Shown piece after piece: positions 1 to 11,818 of a stretch of DNA of 64,000 nt (position 1 is its first letter; every line of letters begins with the position of its first letter). The stretch comes from Ampelocalamus luodianensis. Taxonomy: Eukaryota; Streptophyta; Magnoliopsida; Poales; Poaceae. The translations under genes and the position numbers were made by a program. The notes under the pieces are model-generated. The model was not told where the DNA came from. It saw only the letters and a program-made list of their open reading frames with translations, and did not search any database. The stretch covers positions 41,664,394-41,728,393 of the forward strand of contig CM070638.1 in the NCBI GenBank assembly GCA_036346255.1, read 5' to 3'.

Positions 1-1911
1 GGACAACGGGTGGCGACGCCGAGAGAACAAGAGCGACGGTGGCAACTACGGTGAGGGCTCTGGGATGGTAGGATGCTTTGCTAGCTGGATTCTCCGCTTC
101 TACGCTGATCTGTTGGAAATGGGGCGTGGGGAGAGACGCGCGGGCGGCGATGGAGATCCTGAAGGAAGAGGTGGGGAGAGCAGAGGAGGAGGAATCGATC
201 GAATGAAGAAACAGAGGAGGGCTAGGGCGAGGCGGCGAAGATGAGCAAAGGAGGAGGCGAACCCTATCTCTCCTCCCAAATCCCAATCCAACCCATATAG
301 GAAACTCATGGGTTGAACCCATTTGAATCTAAAATTTTGGAACTTACACCAACCCAACCCGTTAGCTATCTCAACACATCCCTATCCATCCAAAGCTAAC
401 CCAAATTAAAACCACATATTCCCATCCATCCAAAGCTAACCCAAATTAGAACCCAAATGCTTTAACCTATTTCTACCCAACCCATTAGCGTGCCTAATCG
501 TCGGATAAAAAGAGGAGTTTTTCTTTGCTACATCCACCCCATGTTTGTGTACACTAAACATTCCTAACCCTTGGATTGACTAGATCCAATATGTTCTATA
601 TCCTGCCATCTATATCCGATTTAATCCATTGATCTCTGCAATCCAACGACCCAGATTCGTTTCACATTCTATGATAATTAATACATTAATTGGCCCCTTT
701 AATTTCGCTTTAGTTCCATTACTAACCTTAATTCCTGAACAAAAGTGCCACCGCCCGTGCCCTCTACGTCACCCCAAAAAATGATGGACCCTCATATCGC
801 CTCTAGATGGCCCAGATCGCGTGGATGGAGGGCCTCTCCGGGCGTGGGAAGGTCTCCTCTCACACGGGCCATGTCACTAGGGAGATGTTCGTCGTCCAAT
901 CGCGTTCGGTTGGCTCCAGGTAGTCCGATCAGATCTGGTAGCGCGTTGGGTCGTGCGTTTCCACTGCTTGGTTGTGCCATTCGTTCCCCCAGCGCATCAT
1001 CTACGCTTTGTCCTCTCTCCCGTGCGGCTCTGCCCACCTTGCTTTGCGCCACCTCGCATCCAGCCTGCTTCTCCGCCTCTCCTTTCCCACATGCATCCAA
1101 CTGCCTCGCTTGCCTCCTTCGCGTCTTTTCCCCCGAGGGCCCCTGGCCGCCGTCGCGTCGCCATCCCACAAGCACCAGCCGCTAGCTCATCCCCCATTCG
1201 TGCTTGGCTTCACCTCCTCTGGTCTTCCCTCACCCATGGCCTCTGCTTCCTCCCTGCGCTAGCTCAGACTCGTGCCATCACGCTCCCCACGCCAGGTGCC
1301 AACGTTGCCTCGACGTTCCTGTCGTTCCAGCGAATGCCTCCCCCCTTCCGTGTCATGTCGTGTTCCACAACACTCTCCCTTCCATGTCATGTCGCGTTCC
1401 ACGACACCACAAGCGAAAGCCCTCAATCGATTTTGCTTTTCCTCAACGGGATGATGTCACGTCGCCATCTTTCTCGAGTCCAACCGTCGCTCGCCGTTCG
1501 GAACACCATTCTTTCCCCAGTGAGTATTGCTTCAATTCCTCTACTTGAGCATCCCCACTGCCGCGCCACTGTCGGCTCACATTGCCAGCTTGCTCTGGTT
1601 CCTCCCAGCCACTGTAGACCGCCGGGGCGTGCTCCCCTCACCTCTCTCTCGCTCATGCTTGCCCTACTTTCCTCCCTCTCCCACCCGAGCGTCACCGCCC
1701 CTCACCTCCCCTAGTGTCAGTTGCCACTCTGCCTGGTTCCTGCCGCCTTGAATCGTCCTCGGCCACGACGCCTCCTCCTCTAGGTCCCTCCGGCCTTGAG
1801 CAACTCATTTTTCGGGTCAAAGCCACCTCACAGCCATTCCTTTGCCACCGACAAGCTAGCCCTACCGCCACCAAGCGCCTCCCCTATTCTGACCTCCACT
1901 CCCTCCTCCTC

Positions 1912-1947
<36 letters not shown>

Positions 1948-4050
1948 GCTCTCTCTCATGTATGTACGTGTGTATGATAGTGGCCTACCCCTGTAGTCCT
2001 CTTTGTGTGTATTTCCTCTGCGTGTGAGGATGCATGACAAGTAGGCCTCTGTGGGTTAGATGATCAACGAAATCAAATGGAAAGATTAGTTGTCTATTAG
2101 GTGTCTTAGCTAGCGATGAGTTCCCTCTTTCACTCTCTCCCTCGATCTGTGGTTTGTCAGGTAGGGCCCACCTGTAGGTAACTAGCTAGCAATAGTGTAG
2201 TGTAGATGAGCCCTGACAGTAGGACCCACAGATTAGCGAGTATCGCAGTTAACAAAATGCATAGTTAGTTAGGTTATCAGAGATAGTTAGCAGAGACGAA
2301 GCTTCAGCCAAATGATAAGGGGGCCCAACCGGCCAAGGACGACGACAGAGTATGGGCTATTGGGCTGAAGTTGATACATCGTAAAAGTACTAACGTGACG
2401 TATTATCTACTATAAATGTTCTCAAATAGTTAGACAAGAAATTACAATAAGAGGCACCACAAGTCCACAACGCTACCGATTTAACTCCACTAAAACAACC
2501 GTGAAGCACTGCGAGCCATAGCATCGAAGAACCACTGCATCACTTCACCGAGGACCCATCACCGTCCCTCGCCGCGTCTATCACCTTCTTCATCTCCACA
2601 GCCTTTCGCTTCATCACGACTTGCTCCTTGGTCTCGTCGAGCATCGTCTCCATCGACTCTGCCACCAAAAAGCTAGGGGCGATGGCCCAACTTGGCCCTC
2701 ACTATGCTCTGTCCCTGATAGTTAGGTAGGTGATTAGTGAGTAAGTAGTGCAGTTGACAAATCAACACGCTATTGTTGGGTCATGAAAAGATGATAGTTA
2801 AGGACCACCTAATCAAGGGCCGGATGCTTCGTTTTGTTATGACAATTTCTTGAATTTCAATCTTTGCTATTAGAACTTTTGACCACATATGATGAACTTT
2901 TATATATAGCAGTACATAGTCTCTGTTGTAATAGACAACCACGTACATGGACTGATTGGATATCACATTGTTAGATCCGAGGCTAGAGATAATGTAGATA
3001 TGTACACACACTATATTTCTCTTAAATTATCACACACACTAAATTATGTGGCAATCGCGCAATTGCAATCATACTTACCACAATTAAATTGCTTGCTTGT
3101 GAGATACTACAAGATGGAATACTCCTATATACTCTTAGGGTTCATAATTTTCGTACTATTAGGGTGTCACATATGCTTTAGTAAGGAAGATTATTATTCT
3201 AGAAAAGGATTATGATCATGCAACCGCCATTCGTACTCTATCCCTGAATATTTAAATAGAGCCTAAGAGTTATTTAAGATGTCGTAGATATTCTTGCTAG
3301 ACTATTTGTTTTCTCCACAAACATTCTCGACCCACACCGTTCTAGATAATCTTTTTTCTTTACGTAACTAGATGAACGGTCTATATAAAATTATAAATAC
3401 CTTGCTCAAATGTATAATGGAAAATTGATAGCTTGCAAATTGTCTTTTTATTGGGTTGGATGAACGATGAATGGTGGCCTGTTCATTGGTTGTGATCGGA
3501 AGTGAGGCTTTGTTGGATTCAGCTATCGAAATATTTAAATGCGAACATCTCAAATCCTCCTCCTCGCATTGTGAGATGATGTTACTTGACTATCTGTGTT
3601 TCCTTTTCGTAGAACGTGTTTTTTTTGTTTGAATTTGTTGGAATTTGTCTTTACACAAGAATACAAGATTGCCATGGTGATGAATGTACATGCTTAGGTG
3701 TCTATGTTTTCCAATTTCTTTGACGTTTATTTTATTTCAGGCTTTTATTCATTTTACTTATGTACTGTTGTTTTATACGTGTCGTTCATTCAAATTTAGA
3801 CGCTTATATACTACTAAGTTATCTATTATCAGTATTAAACTCATATAGAGAGGGACAAGTGGTTAAATATGGCCTTATCTATGGTAGTATAATCAATTCC
3901 CCTGCCTTCTCAATCTACCGACTACCCCTCATTGGTCTATCCCCTCCAGACCTCCCGCCTCCTAGCTTCTCCTTGATGCCGGTGCATCCAAAGCCCTCCT
4001 CCACTCGATGTCGTGCACATCCACCTCACCTCATCTTGTAACTGACGAAG
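1..4050. other. Intergenic DNA, no recognised gene
   Basis: No conserved protein, splice-supported gene or RNA gene was recognised. Positions 740-1900 are GC- and CT-rich with several overlapping open frames on both strands. Their translations are Pro/Ser/Arg-rich low-complexity sequence, which is what skewed base composition gives. A direct repeat of a short phrase (ccatccatccaaagctaacc) occurs near 385 and 424. From about 2060 to 4050 the DNA is AT-rich and featureless to me. Confidence 0.5.
1915..1944. repeat. (CT)n microsatellite
   Basis: An uninterrupted CT dinucleotide tract lies at the end of a CT-rich stretch. It is read directly from the sequence. It creates artificial Ser/Leu and Arg/Glu repeats in overlapping open frames and has no evident coding role. 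Confidence 0.9.
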
Positions 4051-4574
4051 ATGGCATTGCGCCTGGCTTCATCGCCATCCTCGCTTCTCTCCTTCCTCTT
4101 CACCATGCTCGTGGCCGTCGGCGGCGACGTGGGGGCGAGAGTGGGGGTTGAGCAGCGGCGAGCAGCTGTGGTGTGTGGCGAAGAACAACGCGAAGGACGG
4201 CGCGCTGCAGGCGGCGATCGACTGGGCGTGCGGCTCCCCAGGCGTCGCCAACTACCGTGCCATCCAGCAAGGCGGCGCTTGCTGCGACCCGCCGGAACTC
4301 CAGGTACAAGTGGCGGACGGTGGTGCATGTTGGATGGTCGCTGCGCCGATGCCACGCCCAATTGGATTTGGGGTTGATGCGGCTAGGGCAGGCCAATGAT
4401 GGGGATGCAACCAGCAGCTGGATGGGTTGGTGCCTTGGTGGGCCTCCTCATTTGTTTTAGATTGGTGGCTGCCGAGGCCCGAGAGAGCAAGGAGTGTATA
4501 AATCCAAGGGTGTATATACGGGCAGCTTCACAGGAACAACAACCTATGGTCCAACCGATGCAGATTTAAGCTAA
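4051..4574 (+). pseudogene. X8-domain (callose/glucan-binding) protein, frameshifted and truncated
   Basis: The frame starting at 4051 opens with a hydrophobic secretory signal (MALRLASSPSSLLSFLF...). The X8 match is in the next frame: GEQLWCVAKNNAKDGALQAA, then IDWACG and GGACCDPPELQ, from about 4160 to 4303. X8 domains (CBM43) bind callose in plasmodesmal PDCB proteins and in tails of beta-1,3-glucanases, usually outside the plasma membrane. A CAG/GT donor follows the ELQ at 4303, and an acceptor at 4460 gives a phase-compatible second exon (4461-4574) ending GTTTYGPTDADLS and a stop. A one-base shift separates signal and domain. The second half of the X8 domain, with its later cysteines and the AFNDY-like region, was not found. 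X8 identity is firm, the second exon is tentative, and loss of function is inferred. Confidence 0.7.
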
Positions 4575-6531
4575 TGTTCTTCATGGCAACTCAACCTCTG
4601 GTCATTGCTCTTATGCATCACTCTATCTGTAGACATTGTTGGTTGTTAGTTGTAACACATTTATGATGAATTAGCTTAAACACCTGTATGCAAGTAGAGT
4701 ATATGATAAACTAAATATTGGACTGCGGCAATGCAGTTTGTCCTTAAAAATGACCTTGTCCTCCCCAGTGCTGCATAGATACTTTAGCAGCTCCGGCTTT
4801 GACTGCTGCTGAACTACGACCAGATCGCAAACTATCTCACGACTTCCGGTTTTTGATTCTCCATGCATTGCAGTTAATTCTCCATGCATTGCAGTTATCG
4901 AGAAACTGAATCTTTATTTTTACTTTCTACTTTCTGGGACGTGGAATTGCTGAGTGATATGTATGACATGTCGCAGTCACTAGCAAGGTCCGGCTTCCTT
5001 ACTGCCGTCGGTGTTAGCCACAGGTTCTTTATTACTAGCACCCTGCGCGCGCCGTCTGGCGCGCGAGAACGAGAACAGCAGTGGTCTGATGACGGCATGT
5101 TGAAATGTGGATGAAAACGGATTTGTGCAAAATAGTGGATATTGCTGTCTGCTATTAGAGATTTCCTTGGGCAGTATATAGCTTTTTCTACCACATAGTT
5201 TGGCACAGGACATATTATAGATGCAGGATACACTGCATACGAGCTGTAAAAGATAACATCATTTCTAATTCGAGATAGCTTAGAGTTTCTAGCTTAGTTT
5301 GGCGTAGAATATAGTACAGATGCAGGATGTACTGCATATGAGATGCAAAAGATAGCAGCACGAGTTATAACTCAAGGGAGGCTACAGTTTCTACAGTCTA
5401 ATCAAAATATCAACGGAAGACGCTTCTGCTTGGGATTCTGTTTCGAGGACGTAGAGCACGGTGCGTTGGTTCTCTGTAGTGAGCGAACTGTTGGCGTGGT
5501 GTAGCAACGCTCTGCAAGCAATCTGTTGGATGGCAGGTGGAAGAATAGTGAGGAATTGTTCCAGTGTATAGAGTAGGAACTAACAATCGCATGCTAGATT
5601 GTTTTGGAACGGGATATACCTGGTGTTTGGTGCGAAGGGCTATCATCTGGCTGGAATATTTCCGTAGCACAGGAGGACATCTGTTTTGTAGCTGTTTCTT
5701 GTGCCGAGCTGCACAATGTAGATGACATGTGAAACATCTATAGGGTACTATTTTTGTAGTTCTAGCTACTGGTAGCCATAGACACTAATCTGTGTTATAG
5801 AACTGATAAGTATTGCACGATTACTACATAGTAGCTATGCGAAGCATTTCAAATATATTTTTAGGTAAATTACAGATGATGTTGATTTCAAGACTCCATT
5901 AAGCTGTAGACTGGTGTGGAGGAAAGGACTAACATGTAGATAAGGGCAGAGAAATGTATGTATGTAATGAAGCTACCTGTTTGCTACACAGTAACGTGAT
6001 GCCTAAGTTCTTTCATAGAGAATAGATATGTTTCTACCTGTAGATCTGAGTGTGAGTTCTGTGCTGAATATATAGACTCTATCTGAGCTGCATGATAGGA
6101 GTGTTGCTAGGTGGTTTATTTTGATAGGCAATAATGTTTGTCACACCTGTGACCATTCTGCTTTTGAATAATAATAAAAAAGGTTGAAAAACTCACCTGT
6201 ACAATAGATATGAGGAAATCAAGCCCATCCAATGATGAAGTTTCAACAGGTACTCTTATTACTGGAGCAGAAGTCGATGAAGTCAGCATCCATGAAACAA
6301 AACAATTTCTAGGTTATGCTTAATTCATTCACGATGAACCATTAATAAATTGTTAGTTAGACTTTAGGCATCGGTTTGGTCAACAGTTCCAATGTTGCAC
6401 CATTTAATTAAAAACACTACTTGATTTGAGCATACGCAACACAGGGTATAACTCTCATTTGGTAGAGTAGAAAATAATGAAATAATCCAGTTTTATCATA
6501 TTGTTACACCTCCACATTACTCAGTCATTCA
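4575..6531. other. Intergenic DNA, no recognised gene
   Basis: This is AT-rich sequence without a recognisable gene. It contains a diverged tandem duplication at 5196-5354, listed separately. Open frames here are short, and I could not connect them through splice sites into a known protein. Confidence 0.5.
5196..5393. repeat. Diverged tandem duplication, period 99 bp
   Basis: The phrase beginning tagtttggc at 5196 recurs at 5295. In both copies it is followed by a gatgcagga..actgcata core and an aaaagata end. The copies differ at many positions, so the duplication is not recent. Confidence 0.7.
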
Positions 6532-7769
6532 TTACCTCGACACACATGGTTCATCTAAATTCGTACGATACCCAATTTGCAACACTGTAGAAAGGCATGT
6601 ATTAGCAGCAGCCGTAATGACCATACAAGATGCAGGAGAGAATACTGACTGTGATTTAGTTTGTACTATCTGACTGACTTCCACCATCGGCAACAGGGCC
6701 CCTTGGGTGCTTGCAGGTGTTCTGCGGGGTAAGATCGTCTGGTGCGGCTCGCTTTGGCCTCAACTATAGATAGAGATCTAATGTTAAGAAAAGATTAGTC
6801 TATAGTAATTTATCTATTCTTAATGGAAGTCCTAGCAGCTTACCTTCTCCTCGGATTTCTGCAAAAAATGCCTCAGCAGGATGTTCCTGAAGCCAATTGT
6901 TATCACTGCAATTCCAGGGCACGTACTGTCAGTGAGAAGCCAAAATACCACAAAGTTGACTTCCATACAGAATAAAAAAGACTTGGAGGATTTGGGTCAA
7001 TTTTAGTGGGAGTGGATGAGTGCTCAAATAAACTAAAATTAATTAAAAAGGGAAAACAGGGTCAGTTACTGAGCCTGATCTACTATGGATATATCTAATG
7101 CATACAATAAAATAAGAAAAAAAGCACCAGTTAGTTTCATTACCAATTTGTTTAGTCAATGTATCTGGCAGAAGCTAAATTTGTCACACAATAATTTATT
7201 CAGGAAATAGACAGAGAAGACATTAATACCGATAGAAACTGGCAACTAAGGAAACAGCTCCATGCCAGAAACACATCTGCAAAGTACAAAGTACAATGGC
7301 AACATAGAAAATCCAATTTTAACCACACAAACTTTGCGCCAGAAGTCCGGACTCTAGTTCAGGGTTAAGTATCCATTCAAATTATTTTAGCTCTAGAGTA
7401 TTCCTAAATTGTTAACAAATAACTTCTCCAAAATTATGTTGGTGGCACCAGTAAAAGGCGCCTAATATTACAGAGTGCTTTGTTGGCCGGTCTGCAGTGA
7501 AAGCAAAACTAAATATAATGTATCTGCATCAAAACTAAAGCATACAACATAAATAATCAACAAAATTCAAGGAAGAAGCTATGTGTCAATCAAATTGAGC
7601 TGAAATCCAAAGAAAATCTACCACAACATGCAGATCAATAGCGATAAAAAGTTGAGACACGACAACTTACATTCTGCAGGAATCCTTGCAAATGTTGTGA
7701 CTTGTGAATGTGATAACAAATCAAGCATATTCTTAGCATGAAACTAAAAATAGGAGACAGGAAGCCCAT
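6532..7769 (-). CDS. Candidate small four-exon gene, function unknown
   Basis: Four minus-strand segments form one open chain through GT-AG junctions of matching phase: 7769-7671, 7276-7230, 6905-6844 and 6758-6532 (stop TAA at 6532). The conceptual product is about 144 residues. Its N-terminal end is hydrophobic (MGFLSPIFSFMLRICLICY), as in a membrane segment. It continues through HGAVSLVASFYR and DNNWLQEHPAEAFFAEIRGE to a Ser/Thr/Gln-rich tail. I recognise no family. The donors AAT/GTAAGT and AAG/GTAAGC are strong. The start is uncertain, because a second hydrophobic open segment (GLISLLIAYAAGICRKATQ, within 7733-7948) lies just upstream in another frame and might be an earlier exon. The chain could be chance. 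Confidence 0.3.
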
Positions 7770-8345
7770 GTACAGCTCAATGGCCCTCCTAGTGTATCAT
7801 GTGCAGAAGAGAGCAGAAGGACCTCAATCACAAGAGAGATCAGAACTGCAGTAGCAATAACGATGAGATAAATAGATTGTGTTGCTTTCCTGCAGATTCC
7901 TGCAGCATAGGCAATCAAGAGGCTAATCAAACCCGCCACCAGACACATCGTAGTGCATAGGACTTAATATCATTTTACCACCCAGCCATTCAGTCAGTAA
8001 AATCGAAGATAGGTCCTCAACGTCACCCTCATAGTGCTGTTTGAAAACAAAAGATTGAAGGGATAAAATCTTTTACAGCAGCCATACTCTGGACTAAAGG
8101 CAGCCTTACACAGATAAGTGCAGAACTCCTTTGATAGGCCACCGTAGCCCAAAGCAGCCTGAGGTCACCGGTAACTCTTGGCGATGCTTTGTATAACTCA
8201 ATAAATTCACTAAACATCTGCACACTGGCTAAAAGGCATCAAATGGTGTTAGAATTAGTACGGATAGAAATGCTGAAACATCAAAAACATGTCGTGCTTG
8301 TAAACCTAAATTAGATGTTGGCACTGATTAATTTCATCAAGCAAA

Positions 8346-9171
8346 TCAAATAATCCGACCCGTTCTCAGCCTACGGAGCGTGTACACAAAGAAAGAGCAA
8401 ATCAGGAGATGGCAGTCCCGGTAGGAAACCAACGGCAAACCGATCGAAAGGATCATCGGGAATGCGGGCCAAGAATGGATCGCGCCTCGCCCGGGCGCCT
8501 GCGTCGACTTGCTCGGCGGCGTCATCGAGCAACGGCGCCCAAGAAGCGGACGAGCTTCCTTCACCGCCTTGGCCAGCCGCCCGACGCCGGCCGCTGCGCT
8601 GCCTCCGTCTCGTCTGCGGCCACCGGGATGGCGACCTCCCGCCTTGGCGAGCAAGAAGCGATGATGCGCAGCACCATGGGGTGCGGGTCATCCGGCATTC
8701 CACCGTGGCGCTGCGCGGGGCGTCGTGGAGGAGAAGTGGGAGAAAGGAGTCACGGGCGAAGAACGCCTTGGCGTGCGTGGGAAGATGGAGGATGGGGCGT
8801 GGCGGGTAGGGAAGAGAAGGAGATGGAGGTGCGAGAGGGCGAAACCGTCGGGAGAGTCGTCCCACGAGCGACACGGAGCGGAGAGCGGATCTTTGGGCGC
8901 GAGGAAGGCGGAGGATCGGGCGGGAGGAAGGCGAAGGGAAGAGCGGCGGCGAGAAAGGCGAGAAGAGAGCGAAAGGACCGGGCGTGGAAGGCCGAGTCGG
9001 CTGAGTCAGCCGAACAATCCGAGAGGACCACGTGCTCTGACGCTTGGCAGTCATGTGAAAGTAAGTGGCCCAGCGTCTGAAGGCTAAGCCCGTCGGACGG
9101 CGAGGCGCTACGAGCGAGGATCCGACGGACAGTGAAAAAGAGGCGACGTAGCGCCTCTCCCTACTCCCCAA
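8346..9171 (-). other. CpG-rich block, possible 5' region of a minus-strand gene
   Basis: GC-rich sequence with all three minus-strand frames partly open. Translations are Arg/Pro/Ser-rich and match nothing I know. Grass genes often begin in such GC-rich blocks, and the candidate gene at 6.5-7.8 kb lies downstream on this strand, so this could be its first exon or promoter region. An ATG at about 8683 opens only a 38-codon frame. No coding claim is made. Confidence 0.25.
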
Positions 9172-9649
9172 TTCTGCCTCGAATTATACCGAAGGATGGT
9201 CAATTTCCATCATTGTCAGTCCACCGTAGTGTCCGATCACAACCCTGTAACGAATTAAGATGTTGCGGATTAGAAGCATGTGGACAGTATTAATAAGTGT
9301 GACACAAATAAGGGCATCTCACCGTCTCTAATTTTACCCTATCAACTCCTTGTCACGAAAAGATAGATTTAGAGATAACACCTCTCACTACCAGAAACCG
9401 ATTAGTTCCCAAGTGTTTATATGTTTCCCGAGTGTTTGGACGAAAACACTCGGGAAGATCCCGAGTGTTTCATAGAACACCCAGGACGAGACGGCAACAC
9501 TCGGTAGAATTAACTTTCCCGAGTGTTTCCCATAACACTCGGGAGATCAAAATATAATCCCGAGTGCATCGGAACGGGAACACTCGGGACCTTTTTTTCC
9601 GTCGCGCCCATTTTTTTTCCCGTCGCGCCCATTTTTTTCGCTTCTAAAC

Positions 9650-10150
9650 CCTACATCCCCACCTACTCGATATCCCCAACCCCAATCCTTACCAGTCCTC
9701 CTCCTCCTCCTCCCACTCTTGCCCACCGCGCGCCCTCGCACTTCCTCCTCCTTCCGCGCCGAGCCGCCCTCCTCCTCGCCCGCGGCTGCGCTGCCTCCTC
9801 ACTGACTCCTCCTCCTCCGCCGCTCGACACCTCCTCCTCCTCCCTCTCCCGCGCCGCCGCCTCCTCCTCGCCCGGCACCGCGTCCTCCTCCTCCTCCTCC
9901 GCGCCTTCCTCCTCCCAGATCGCGCCTCCACGCTTTGCCACGCGGCCGCCCTCTCCCAGATCCCAACCGGATCGGTTCCTTCGCCATTGGTGGGCTCTCC
10001 GGCGCCACCGCGCCTCCGGCTCCTTCCACGCGCCGTGACGTTACTCGGCCGTCGCCTCGCCCCACTCTGGTTCCCCGCGCGCGATGCGGTGGCAGCGCCT
10101 CCTCGCTAACAGCGGTGCCGCTCGGTCTATGACGTGCTCTCAGCTTCTGC
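9650..10150. other. GC-rich cargo inside the CACTA element
   Basis: A CCT/CTC-rich block reads as Ser/Pro-rich on the plus strand and Arg/Glu/Gly-rich on the minus strand. Its composition contrasts with the AT-rich rest of the element and resembles the 5' end of a grass gene, so capture of a host gene fragment is possible. No domain could be recognised, and the overlapping open frames are not reported as genes. Confidence 0.35.
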
Positions 10151-11818
10151 GCTACAGGCTCGATCCTCCTCTACTCCTCCTTCCTTTACATTACTTGATT
10201 TTGTTTCATGTTGAGCATGATTTATCTTTTGATGTTTTGTTGATTTTGATTTAAGCTTTTGAGATTGCTTGATGTGGTTGAGTCTATGCATGAAAAGAAG
10301 CTAAGCCATTGGTATGGGAGTTCTTGGTGCTCATGTATCTTTGAGAGAGGTGGATGCTACGGATGGTATTGACTCACTGCTATATTGAGGTAATATTCCC
10401 CCCCTTAATCCCTATCTCTACTCCCCCTACTGCTCTGTGATGAAACTGAGAGCTATTACTGATACTGTGGGGTTCGGTTTATGCCCTATGATGGACACTG
10501 AGGGCGATGGGTCAGGATGTGGGTTAAGTTGGGTATTTCGTGATGTGAACACTAGTTCTGCGATGAACTGATAACCGAAGTGGGCTTTGGTTGTTCCTGA
10601 AATAATGATTATGCAAGGTTCATGCAAGCCAGCTAGAAGAAAAGGAGCTCAAAGCATACAGAAAGATTGAGAAGGAGGAGATGAACACACTTATGAACTA
10701 GTATCTTGATGCTTTTTCTTTCAAGTGCCAATAATATAAGTTTATGTTCTTTAGTCCAATAAGCTATTTCCTTATCACTCTTTTCTTTCATGTAATTAAT
10801 TAATGATATTCTAGTTCTGATATGAAGAGTCTGATGGAAACATGAGATATGTTTGCACTTCGGATGCAAGTCATCTTTCCCTGTTAGCATCATTTTCCTA
10901 TATATGTGCATAATTGAAGATTTGATGCAATGATCAAGTTATAGACTGACACAACATCTACACTATATGCATACAAGTAGTCCCTTCCATTATCTGCATG
11001 TTAGTTAATTGTCCAGGGCATTGTGCCTAAAACCTGCCATTTATTGTTCAGGATGCAGTTAATTTCCAATATTGTTCACCCGAATTAACTTATTGTTCCA
11101 TTATCTGCATGATTCCATTATCACGGTTTCCTTCTATGCTCAATGGAAGTGTGCTATCTTCTCAACTTTCATGTATTTTATTGTACCAGATACAAGAAAC
11201 TAGTGAAGAAAATGTGCTGCATATGTCTTGTCAGGATGTCGGGCCTAGTAGGTCCATAACTTTTAAAGATACAGTTTCTTTTAATTGGAATTATCTATTA
11301 AAACCTTTGCATAATTATCGCTTTTTTCATCCTGTGCAGGTATCATCAAGCTTACTTGGATCACTTGAACAATGAATGAAGATTAGCGCCTTATAGCGGA
11401 TAGCGGACAGGTTTTCCTTTTGCTGTTACCATGACCAGCTTTCCTAATTTACCATTTGATATGTAAATCAATCCTTAAGATAATTGTACTGTTTCTTTTG
11501 ATGTGTAACTATCATGATTATACTCAAAACATGCCATGTGCTGTTGCCATATAGCTGTTGGTCTTGGTCAATTTAAATAACATTATTTGCATTTGTGCAG
11601 CTTGTTGGACTCCTAAAGTCCAGTGAATATGTGATTCCGCAATTTAGTGCTTAAGTCCTCTTGCCATTTATATAATAGTCAATTTTCCCTTTATATATCA
11701 CTTGACAGTGCAATGTTTATGTGTACTCCTGAGAAGTAGGAAGTGGCATCTTTCTAAGTAAATCCAGTGTGATGTACAAGATTGTTAGATTATTTTACTG
11801 CAAAGCTAAGTGTTGTAT

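Noticed and set aside
745..1714. Overlapping open frames of 100-250 codons on both strands
   Set aside because: Translations are Pro/Ser/Arg-rich and low complexity in several frames at once, as expected from CT-rich DNA. No domain or splice support.
7733..8223. Hydrophobic segment at 7733-7948 considered as a tetraspanin TM2-TM3 region with a Cys-rich exon upstream
   Set aside because: The Cys-rich segment would precede rather than follow the membrane helices, splice phases do not fit the downstream chain, and no CCG motif was found.
9523..10065. 171-codon plus-strand frame and several minus-strand Gly/Arg/Glu-rich frames
   Set aside because: They come from a CCT/CTC-rich block in a CACTA element and show only Ser/Pro or Arg/Glu runs.
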